Of a stretch of DNA of 6,222 nucleotides, positions 1-5,154 are shown in pieces; positions within the stretch are counted from its first letter, which is position 1, and each line of letters begins with the position of its first letter. Source of the DNA: Lachnospiraceae bacterium UBA1267 (lineage in GTDB: Bacteria > Bacillota > Clostridia > Lachnospirales > Lachnospiraceae); assembly GCA_002308115.1 (NCBI GenBank), contig DBVJ01000126.1, positions 1 to 6,222 on the forward strand, given 5' to 3'. A model generated the notes under the pieces. The model ran no database searches, was not told where the DNA came from, and saw only the letters and a list, made by a program, of their open reading frames with translations. The translations under genes and the position numbers were made by a program.

Positions 1-49
1 GACCTCTCGCGTGTGAGGCGAACGCTCATCCCGGCTGAGCTATTGCTCC
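1..49 (-). tRNA. tRNA-Val (anticodon CAC), 3' part cut off by the window edge
   Basis: Read on the minus strand from base 49, the sequence folds as the first two thirds of a tRNA. The acceptor 5' strand is GGAGCAA, followed by TA. The D arm is GCTC-AGCCGGGAT-GAGC. The anticodon arm is TTCGC-CTCACAC-GCGAG, with four Watson-Crick pairs and one T-G wobble pair. The anticodon CAC lies at 13-15 and is preceded by the usual T33, so this tRNA reads the valine codon GUG. The last visible bases, AGGTC, are the variable loop; the T arm and acceptor 3' strand lie beyond the left edge. The family assignment rests on the anticodon and the D/anticodon cloverleaf, since the acceptor pairing cannot be checked here. 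Confidence 0.88.
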
Positions 50-59
50 TTGCTCGGGT

Positions 60-88
60 AGTATAGCACCCGACCCGAGGAAAAGCAA
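60..88 (-). promoter_or_regulatory. Promoter of the tRNA-Val gene
   Basis: On the minus strand TTGCTT (88-83) is followed after 17 bases by TATACT (65-60). The -10 is preceded by TGC, making it an extended -10. Transcription would start a few bases before the mature tRNA 5' end at 49, as is common for tRNA genes. The stretch after the -10 is GC-rich (ACCCGAGC); such discriminators are often linked to stringent or growth-rate control in other bacteria, but that is only an inference here. The -35 lies inside the degenerate first unit of the 35-bp repeat array. Confidence 0.6.
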
Positions 89-215
89 GAGAGAAAATTT
101 CGTTTGGTCAGGGCGGATGGCAAGAACGAAAACTGGGCTTGATCTGGGCGGATGGCAAGAACGAAGATTGGGCTTGATCTGGGCGGATGGCAAGAAACAA
201 AAATACGCTTGATTA
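76..215. repeat. Tandem 35-bp repeat array, three clear units plus one degenerate unit
   Basis: Units lie head to tail with no spacers at 111-145, 146-180 and 181-215. Each starts GGGCGGATGGCAAGAA and ends with GCTTGAT plus two variable bases. By hand alignment units 1 and 2 agree at 33 of 35 positions and units 2 and 3 at 27 of 35. The segment 76-110 is in the same register and agrees with unit 1 at about 21 of 35, keeping CAAGA and the TTGGTC end, so it looks like a decayed fourth copy. Each clear unit holds TTGATC or TTGATT on the plus strand and TTGCCA on the minus strand, both resembling -35 hexamers. The array fills most of the gap between the divergent tRNA-Val and amidohydrolase genes. 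It could be reiterated operator sites or a simple tandem duplication. Confidence 0.9.
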
Positions 216-237
216 GGGATGTTCAGAGGGGTAGAAT
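209..237 (+). promoter_or_regulatory. Promoter of the amidohydrolase-HAD-MFS operon
   Basis: TTGATT (209-214) is followed after exactly 17 bases by TAGAAT (232-237), matching the sigma-A consensus at 4 of 6 and 5 of 6 positions. Transcription would start near 244 and give a leader of about 47 bases before the ATG at 291. The -35 is the tail of the last 35-bp repeat. The corresponding TTGATC copies in the earlier units have no good -10 at the right distance, so only the last copy looks active. Confidence 0.65.
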
Positions 238-276
238 AAAAGGAACCAAGCCGCACGCGAAAGTATCGGATCACAT

Positions 277-283
277 AAGGAGG
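277..283 (+). promoter_or_regulatory. Ribosome binding site of the amidohydrolase
   Basis: AAGGAGG sits 7 bases before the ATG at 291. It is a near-perfect Shine-Dalgarno sequence and fixes the start of the first operon gene. Confidence 0.85.
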
Positions 284-290
284 GCAGGAC

Positions 291-1649
291 ATGACGGACA
301 GGCAGCAGAAGATCGTTCAGAATGTGGATCAGGCACGGGAGATGATCCTTGCGGCCGAGCGCTGGATCTGGAAGCACCCGCAGGCCGGTTTTACGGAGTG
401 GGAGGCGCATAATTATCTGAAAGAAAAATGGGAAGCCCTGGGGTACAAGCTTGTGGAAGCAGGCGACATCCCGGGCTTTTATACGGATATCGACACCGGC
501 CGTCCCGGCCCGACGCTCTGCATCATGGCGGAACTGGACGCGCTGGATCAGGGCAACCATCCGGAGGCCGTGAACGGCATGACGCATGCCTGCGGCCACA
601 ACTGCCAGGCGGCAGGTCTTCTGGGTGTTGCCGCGGGTCTTGCGGCTCTGGGGGCGCTGGACGGATTGTCCGGCAGGATCCGCCTCATGATGGTTCCCGC
701 TGAAGAACTCATTCAGCTTCCGTTCCGCGAGGGACTTCGGAAAAAGGGCGTGATCCATTTTTACGGCGGCAAAGCCGAATTCATTTACAGAGGCTATCTG
801 GACGGCGTGGATCTGGCGATGATGGTGCACACCGGTGCGGACCGGGACGACGTGGATCTGGGATGCCATTACGGCTCCAACGGCATGATCGCCAAGACCT
901 TCACCTATCGCGGAAAGTCCGCGCATGCCGGCGGATCGCCCTTCAACGGCATCAATGCAGAGTACGCGGCAGTGCTTGGCATCAATGCCTGCAATGCGCT
1001 CCGCGAGACTTTCAAAGATCAGGATCATGTGCGTTTCCATCCAATCATGCATGGCGTCTCCTCGGCGGTCAACATCATTCCGGACGAACTGTCCATGGAA
1101 AGCTATGTCCGTGCGATCACCGTGGAAGCCATGAAGAGCGAGAATGAGAAGATCAACCGCGCGCTCGCCGGAGCCGCGGCTTCCATGGGCGCGAGGCTGG
1201 AGATTCATGACCGCCCCGGCTATATGCCGGAATGGCGCTTCCCGCCGATGATGCGGCTTGTGGAGCAGGCCTGCGTCGATCTGGTCGGAGCGGACAAGGT
1301 TGCTTTTGACTATGAGAGGATCGGCGGCGGCTCCTCTGATTTCGGCGACGTGGTTTCTCTGATGCCCGGCGTCCAGTTCCGTGCATATGGCGCGACAGGC
1401 CATGGCCATGGAACGGATTATTACATCGTGGACCCGGACAAAGCCTGCGTGAACGCCGCCAAGGCGCAGCTCTTTGCGGCAGAGGCACTTCTGGAAAACG
1501 GCGCCGAAAAAGCCAGAGAGATCGTCGCGGCTTACGAACCGACCTTCAAATCCAAAGAAGAGTATATTGCCTTCCTGGACAGCATCCTGCAGGATCTGGA
1601 CGCAGTCGAATACAATGAAGACGGCACGGTGACCATCCGGTACAAATGA
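291..1649 (+). CDS. M20-family metallo-amidohydrolase (M20D / AbgB-like)
   Basis: 452 residues, likely a cytoplasmic enzyme that uses a two-metal centre to hydrolyse an amide bond, as in N-acyl amino acid, indole-acetyl amino acid and aminobenzoyl-glutamate hydrolases. No signal peptide is visible. Recognisable elements in order are: ELDAL (81-85), corresponding to the DMDALP region; THACGHN (98-104), with metal ligands Cys101 and His103; VPAEE (135-139), with a glutamate pair; MVHTG (178-182), with His180; the dimerisation (lid) domain beginning GKSAHAGGSPFNGINA (208-223); GGGSSDFGD (345-353); and GHGHGTDYY (370-378), supplying the last histidine. Between VPAEE and His180 the protein carries about 40 residues (LPFREGL to FIYRGYLDGVD) in place of the shorter glycine-rich stretch of ordinary M20D enzymes; this resembles a clostridial amidohydrolase subgroup as I recall it. 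It is the first gene of an operon with a HAD protein and an MFS carrier, so its substrate may be imported or exchanged by that carrier. The exact substrate cannot be told from sequence. Confidence 0.93.
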   Translation: MTDRQQKIVQNVDQAREMILAAERWIWKHPQAGFTEWEAHNYLKEKWEALGYKLVEAGDIPGFYTDIDTGRPGPTLCIMAELDALDQGNHPEAVNGMTHACGHNCQAAGLLGVAAGLAALGALDGLSGRIRLMMVPAEELIQLPFREGLRKKGVIHFYGGKAEFIYRGYLDGVDLAMMVHTGADRDDVDLGCHYGSNGMIAKTFTYRGKSAHAGGSPFNGINAEYAAVLGINACNALRETFKDQDHVRFHPIMHGVSSAVNIIPDELSMESYVRAITVEAMKSENEKINRALAGAAASMGARLEIHDRPGYMPEWRFPPMMRLVEQACVDLVGADKVAFDYERIGGGSSDFGDVVSLMPGVQFRAYGATGHGHGTDYYIVDPDKACVNAAKAQLFAAEALLENGAEKAREIVAAYEPTFKSKEEYIAFLDSILQDLDAVEYNEDGTVTIRYK

Positions 1650-1651
1650 AC

Positions 1652-1657
1652 GGGGAG
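1652..1657 (+). promoter_or_regulatory. Ribosome binding site favouring a TTG start for the HAD gene
   Basis: GGGGAG lies 6 bases before TTG at 1664. The upstream in-frame ATG at 1646, which overlaps the amidohydrolase stop as ATGA, has no recognisable Shine-Dalgarno sequence. All four genes with a visible start in the window have a purine-rich site 6-7 bases upstream if this TTG is used, which supports it. Confidence 0.55.
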
Positions 1658-1663
1658 AACAGC

Positions 1664-2179
1664 TTGACGAAACTGGTGTTTTTTGACGTGGACGGCGTGT
1701 TGTCCGTTCCGCGCTATCACATGGACGGACGGATGACGATCGGCACGACGAGTGAAAAATGGATCGCCTATTGCCGCATCCATGGCAAAGATACCTATGA
1801 ATACTGCACGGGCGTCGGTCCCGTGCGCGCCTACGCGGAGAAACGGAAGCGGGAAGGCGCGCGGCTTTTCGTACTCTCCGCAGTGGCCTGCGAGGAAGAA
1901 GAACGCGCGAAAGACCGGTTCATCGAGCGCCTCTATCCGGGGCTTTTCGAGGCCTGCTATTACGTATATGAAGCGGCAGACAAAATTCCCTTTATCGTGA
2001 ACAAAGCGGAAGCAGAGGGTGTTACGGTTTCTTCCTGCGAACTGGTGGAAGACAATCTGGACGTGCTGTTTGCGGCCAACACTGCAGGGATTACGCCGAT
2101 GCATCTCAGCATGCTGATCGACGAGGGCGTATTCGATCCTGACGAAACGAGGAACACGGATCAGGCGGAAGCGAAGTGA
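1664..2179 (+). CDS. Small HAD-superfamily hydrolase (putative phosphatase)
   Basis: 171 residues from the TTG at 1664, or 177 from the ATG at 1646 that overlaps the previous stop codon. The TTG start places the beta strand KLVFFDVDGVLS at the very N-terminus, as is normal for HAD proteins. All four HAD motifs are visible: motif I DVDGV with nucleophile Asp8 and acid/base Asp10; motif II FVLSA with Ser72; motif III Lys107 in ADKIPF; and motif IV LVEDN with Glu129 and Asp130. The enzyme should therefore be an active Mg-dependent phosphohydrolase, but the segment between motifs I and II is short (about 60 residues), so any cap is small. It begins 14 bases after the amidohydrolase stop and ends 20 bases before the MFS start, so the three are co-transcribed. 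I cannot name a substrate, and a link to amide hydrolysis is not obvious. It could instead act on a phosphorylated product or on a general metabolite. Confidence 0.82.
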   Translation: MTKLVFFDVDGVLSVPRYHMDGRMTIGTTSEKWIAYCRIHGKDTYEYCTGVGPVRAYAEKRKREGARLFVLSAVACEEEERAKDRFIERLYPGLFEACYYVYEAADKIPFIVNKAEAEGVTVSSCELVEDNLDVLFAANTAGITPMHLSMLIDEGVFDPDETRNTDQAEAK

Positions 2180-2199
2180 CGCCTTCACGGAGAAAGAAG

Positions 2200-3654
2200 A
2201 TGACAGGACCCAAGAATCAACCGGCAGAAAATGAAAAGATCACTTCGAATCCCGCATGGTCTTCAGATACGAAGAAATCGTGGTATGCGTGGGTCATTTT
2301 CGGCGCGGCTTTCTTCATGGTCTTCGTTTCTCTGGGCTTCGGCTCCTCCACAAAAGGAACTTTTCTGACCTCCGTCACGGGTTCGCTGGGCCTTGCGAGG
2401 AGCAAATATACGATCGGCGACGCGCTTCGCTATGTCACGACCGCGGTTCTGAGTCTGTTCTTCGGAAGGACAGAGAAGAAGATCGGCATCAGAATGATGG
2501 CGCTTTTCGGATTTATCTTTATGACGCTTTCCTTCCTGATCAACGGTTTTGCGCCGAAGATCACGGATGCGGTCAATTCGGTGATCCCTGAAACCAACGA
2601 AGGACTCCGGGATCTCATGAGATATATTCCGTTCTATCTGGGCGGGATCCTTCTAGGCGCAGGTTTTGCATGGGCTTCGACGACGCTGGCCAGCGTGATC
2701 GTGAGGCGCTGGTTCGCATCGGGACAGGGTACTGTGACGGGCATCGTCCTGGCCGCCAACGGCCTGGGCGGTTTCGTCAGCGAGATCATCGTGACGAAGA
2801 TCATTTTCGGCGCGGACGGTTCATTGTCCAATGAAGCTTCACATTGGCAGACGGCTTGCTTTGTGATCGCGGGCCTGATGTTTGTCGTCGGCATTCTGGT
2901 GTGGATGCTTTTCAGAAATGAGCCTTCGGACATCGGACAGGAGGCTTTCCGGCTTAAGGAGTCGAAGAAAAAGAGTAAAAAGACCGGGGACTGGGAAGGA
3001 CTTACGGGAAAAGAAGCGTTCCGGAAGCCCTGGTTCTATCTGGCGGGTCTGGGCTTCTTCCTGGTGGGCTTCTGCGTTCAGTCCATGTCCAACATCGCGA
3101 AGCCCTACATTTACGATCTGGGCTATGAGAAGAGTTTTGTCATTCTGGTCTTCTCGATCCATTCGCTTCTTCTTGTGGTCGGAAAGATTCTGACGGGCGT
3201 CGGCAATGACACCATCGGCATCCGGAAGACTTACGCGGTCTGCACCTTTGCCGCAATGGTCGCGTTTCTGTCGCTGTTCTTCCTGCCCAGGGCGGGCAGC
3301 GGGCAGTTTGGAGAGATTCTGTTCCCCTGGGTCTATTCGGCTGTCAGTTCCTTCGGCCTGCCGCTGGAAACAGTCATGATCTCTCTGATGGCAGCCTATC
3401 TGTTCGGCAGAAAGGACTTCGCCCGGATCATGGGTTATTATCTGGCGCTCACCACTTTCGGCTGCGCGATCGGCGCGCCGGTCGCAAACCTGTTCTATGA
3501 TATTCAGGGCACCTACAAATGGATCGTCTTGGCGCTTGCGGTCATGACGGCAATGACTGCGCTCCTCCACGAAGTGATCATGGGCTACGTGGACAAGAAG
3601 TACCGGAAACCTGCTCTTCTTGGGAAGGCAGAGCGGGAGCAGTCCCTTTCTTGA
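2200..3654 (+). CDS. MFS transporter, OFA / monocarboxylate-porter-like
   Basis: 484 residues from ATG 2200, which has GGAG 7 bases upstream. An in-frame GTG at 2176, overlapping the previous stop, would add eight residues but has only a weak ribosome binding site. Twelve hydrophobic segments can be placed at roughly 30-48, 72-89, 98-117, 142-168, 178-202, 218-238, 278-297, 311-333, 343-362, 373-400, 408-431 and 440-460, with a basic cytoplasmic loop (SKKKSKK) near 255-261 between the two halves. The helix 2-3 loop GRTEKKIGIR matches the degenerate MFS signature. The stretch RRWFASGQGTVTGIVLAANG (169-188) before and into helix 5 resembles the RWF...G.ATGI pattern of oxalate/formate antiporters and monocarboxylate porters. 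By that likeness the cargo may be a small organic acid. As last gene of the operon it plausibly brings in the amidohydrolase substrate or removes a product; this is inference. The promoter of the next gene overlaps its stop codon. Confidence 0.88.
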   Translation: MTGPKNQPAENEKITSNPAWSSDTKKSWYAWVIFGAAFFMVFVSLGFGSSTKGTFLTSVTGSLGLARSKYTIGDALRYVTTAVLSLFFGRTEKKIGIRMMALFGFIFMTLSFLINGFAPKITDAVNSVIPETNEGLRDLMRYIPFYLGGILLGAGFAWASTTLASVIVRRWFASGQGTVTGIVLAANGLGGFVSEIIVTKIIFGADGSLSNEASHWQTACFVIAGLMFVVGILVWMLFRNEPSDIGQEAFRLKESKKKSKKTGDWEGLTGKEAFRKPWFYLAGLGFFLVGFCVQSMSNIAKPYIYDLGYEKSFVILVFSIHSLLLVVGKILTGVGNDTIGIRKTYAVCTFAAMVAFLSLFFLPRAGSGQFGEILFPWVYSAVSSFGLPLETVMISLMAAYLFGRKDFARIMGYYLALTTFGCAIGAPVANLFYDIQGTYKWIVLALAVMTAMTALLHEVIMGYVDKKYRKPALLGKAEREQSLS

Positions 3655-3679
3655 CTTTTTTCCTGTCATCGGGTAGAGT
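3651..3679 (+). promoter_or_regulatory. Promoter of the glycosyltransferase gene
   Basis: TTGACT (3651-3656, 5 of 6 consensus) overlaps the MFS stop codon. After 17 bases comes TAGAGT (3674-3679, 4 of 6). Transcription would start near 3686 and give a leader of about 60 bases. This separates the glycosyltransferase from the upstream operon, although read-through is possible because no strong terminator lies between them. Confidence 0.55.
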
Positions 3680-3683
3680 AGTA

Positions 3684-3720
3684 AAGCCTTTTCGATAGGC
3701 TTGTTCCGTGTGTCCGGAAC
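3684..3720 (+). other. Two abutting hairpins in the glycosyltransferase leader
   Basis: AAGCCT (3684-3689) pairs with AGGCTT (3697-3702) around a 7-base loop. Directly after it GTTCCG (3703-3708) pairs with CGGAAC (3715-3720) around a 6-base loop. The first stem would begin at or near the predicted transcription start, and the second ends 10 bases before the ribosome binding site. No run of T follows, so this is not a normal terminator. It could stabilise the 5' end or modulate translation; no known riboswitch or leader class is recognised. Confidence 0.45.
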
Positions 3721-3730
3721 ATTATATTGC

Positions 3731-3738
3731 AGGAGGTG
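3731..3738 (+). promoter_or_regulatory. Ribosome binding site deciding a TTG start for the glycosyltransferase
   Basis: AGGAGGTG matches the 16S anti-Shine-Dalgarno over eight bases and lies 7 bases before the TTG at 3746. There is no in-frame ATG near by, and the upstream TTG at 3701 lacks a ribosome binding site and lies within the leader hairpins. Confidence 0.85.
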
Positions 3739-3745
3739 CAGTGTC

Positions 3746-5038
3746 TTGTATACACTGAAAACCATAAACATTATCCTGACCATCGTTTTCTTCGTCTGCT
3801 ACGCGTATCAGTTCGTGTACATTCCGATCCGGCTCTTCTTTGCCAAGCGCACGGAAGAAAAGGAGAGGGCGAAGACGGTGCTGGTTCCCCATACCTTTGC
3901 CTTCCTGATCTGCGGACGCGATGAAGAAGCCGTCATCGGAGACCTGATCGATTCCATTCACGGGCAGGACTATGACCAGTCCCTTCTGACAGTCTTTGTC
4001 ATGGCAGACAACTGCTCCGACCGTACGGCGGAGGTTGCACGATCGCATGGGGCTCGCGTGTACACCCGTAAGAATCCGGATCTGATCGGCAAGGGCTACG
4101 CGCTCCAGGAACTCCGCCAGCACATTTCCCATGATTATCCCGACGGCTTCGACGCCTACTTTGTTTTTGATGCGGACAACGTCCTGACGCCAAACTACGT
4201 CACAGAGATGAATAAATGCTTCTGTGCGGGCAATGACGTCATCACGAGCTACCGGAACTCCAAGAATTTCGGCCAGAACTTCGTGACCATGGGCTACGGC
4301 GTCTGGTTCCTCCACGAGGCGTCCTTCCTGAACCACCCGAGAAAGATCCTGGGCGTGAGCTGCGCGGTCTCCGGTACAGGTTTCATGTTCAGCCGCAAGG
4401 TCGCGGAAGAGATCGTGGACTGGCCTTACCATCTTCTGACGGAAGATATCGAGTTCTCCGCAGACCGCATCACACACGGCAAGAAGATCAGTTATTGTCC
4501 GCATGCGGAGTTTTTCGACGAGCAGCCGACGAAGCTCCGTACTGCGTGGAGACAGCGCATGCGCTGGGCAAGAGGCTATCTTCAGGTCATCCGGCATTAC
4601 GGCGCGAAACTCATCAAGGGCATCTTCAAAGGAAGCTTCGCCTGCTTTGACATGTCGATGAACATCATGCCTGCCTACATCCTCACCATTGCCTCCATCG
4701 CCCTCAATGTCACGCTGGCGATCCTGGGGACGATCATCGGAGAAGATATCATGATCGCGGTCTGGTCGATCCTGCGGCTTGTCGGAAGCGCATTCGGCGC
4801 AGTGTTCCTGATCGGTGCGATCGCGGTCATCACGGACTGGAAACGCATCCGCATGAGCACCTGGAAGAAGATCCTTTCGATGCTGTATTTCCCCTTCTAT
4901 ATGGCGACTTACATCCCGATCGCCGTGGCGGCCATTTTCATCCGTTCAGAATGGAAGCACATTCCACATGACGCGTCCGTGGAGAGCCTGAAGGAAGAGG
5001 GCGAAAACACCGACTTCAGCACCCACGAAGACAAATGA
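3746..5038 (+). CDS. Membrane-bound family 2 glycosyltransferase, processive-synthase type
   Basis: 430 residues from TTG 3746. One N-terminal membrane helix (about 5-31) is followed by a cytoplasmic GT-A catalytic domain (about 48-290) and three C-terminal membrane helices (about 305-331, 335-362 and 376-400), ending in an acidic tail. Catalytic features are FLICGRDEEA (53-62) at the first strand, ADNCSD (87-92), the metal-binding DAD motif (142-144), the TED motif (232-234) carrying the likely catalytic Asp234, and QRMRW (270-274). This set, especially QRxRW with flanking membrane helices, is typical of processive synthases such as cellulose, hyaluronan and poly-N-acetylglucosamine synthases. 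It therefore probably polymerises or transfers sugars from a nucleotide donor at the membrane. The product is unknown, and no PilZ domain or partner gene is seen in this window. It has its own promoter and its own terminator, so it is functionally separate from the upstream operon. Confidence 0.9.
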   Translation: MYTLKTINIILTIVFFVCYAYQFVYIPIRLFFAKRTEEKERAKTVLVPHTFAFLICGRDEEAVIGDLIDSIHGQDYDQSLLTVFVMADNCSDRTAEVARSHGARVYTRKNPDLIGKGYALQELRQHISHDYPDGFDAYFVFDADNVLTPNYVTEMNKCFCAGNDVITSYRNSKNFGQNFVTMGYGVWFLHEASFLNHPRKILGVSCAVSGTGFMFSRKVAEEIVDWPYHLLTEDIEFSADRITHGKKISYCPHAEFFDEQPTKLRTAWRQRMRWARGYLQVIRHYGAKLIKGIFKGSFACFDMSMNIMPAYILTIASIALNVTLAILGTIIGEDIMIAVWSILRLVGSAFGAVFLIGAIAVITDWKRIRMSTWKKILSMLYFPFYMATYIPIAVAAIFIRSEWKHIPHDASVESLKEEGENTDFSTHEDK

Positions 5039-5061
5039 TCTCTTTATGAGTCGAATCACAC

Positions 5062-5092
5062 AAAAGCTCCGGGCACGGGCCCGGAGCTTTTT
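5062..5092 (+). terminator. Strong intrinsic terminator of the glycosyltransferase gene
   Basis: AAAAGCTCCGGGC (5062-5074) pairs perfectly with GCCCGGAGCTTTT (5079-5091) around the loop ACGG, giving a 13-bp GC-rich stem followed by a T run (5088-5092). It lies 24 bases after the stop codon. Its A-rich left side gives TTTTGTGT on the other strand, so it may also stop the convergent MFS transcript. Confidence 0.9.
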
Positions 5093-5117
5093 GCGTCTCA
5101 GTGAGAGTGATGGACAA

Positions 5118-5141
5118 CCGGGGCATCCAGGGATGCCCCGG
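5118..5141 (-). terminator. Hairpin after the convergent MFS gene, probable terminator element
   Basis: CCGGGGCATC (5118-5127) pairs perfectly with GATGCCCCGG (5132-5141) around CAGG. It lies 13 bases beyond the stop codon of the minus-strand MFS gene. On that strand it is followed only by TTGTCCATC, not a proper U run, so alone it is a weak terminator. It may protect the 3' end of the message or work together with the hairpin at 5062-5092. Confidence 0.5.
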
Positions 5142-5154
5142 AAGGGGAGCGGGA

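Noticed and set aside
111..215. CRISPR array
   Set aside because: The repeats abut directly with no unique spacers, there are only three or four copies, and no cas gene is present.
1..215. tRNA-linked integration site of a mobile element
   Set aside because: The repeats are upstream of the tRNA 5' end rather than copies of its 3' end, and no integrase or phage gene is present.
213..1409. Long minus-strand open frame (398 codons) opposite the amidohydrolase
   Set aside because: The plus strand encodes a clear M20 enzyme with all metal motifs. The antisense product is His/Arg-rich with no recognisable domain, as expected of a shadow in GC-rich coding DNA.
3635..3660. Possible terminator of the first operon (GGGA-GCAG-TCCC then T-rich sequence)
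   Set aside because: The stem is only 4 bp and is separated from the T run by TTTCTTGAC, so it is too weak to call; read-through into the glycosyltransferase remains possible.
3701..3728. Second promoter TTGTTC-N16-TATATT before the glycosyltransferase
   Set aside because: Its start would fall at or within the ribosome binding site (about 3735), leaving almost no leader; the promoter at 3651-3679 is better placed.
2839..3783. Minus-strand open frame (314 codons) opposite the MFS carrier and leader
   Set aside because: Highly charged, domain-free translation antisense to a convincing membrane protein; it has no plausible ribosome site and would run through the glycosyltransferase promoter.
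3722..4597. Minus-strand open frame (291 codons) opposite the glycosyltransferase
   Set aside because: Antisense to a gene with intact GT2 motifs; no domain or independent signal supports it.
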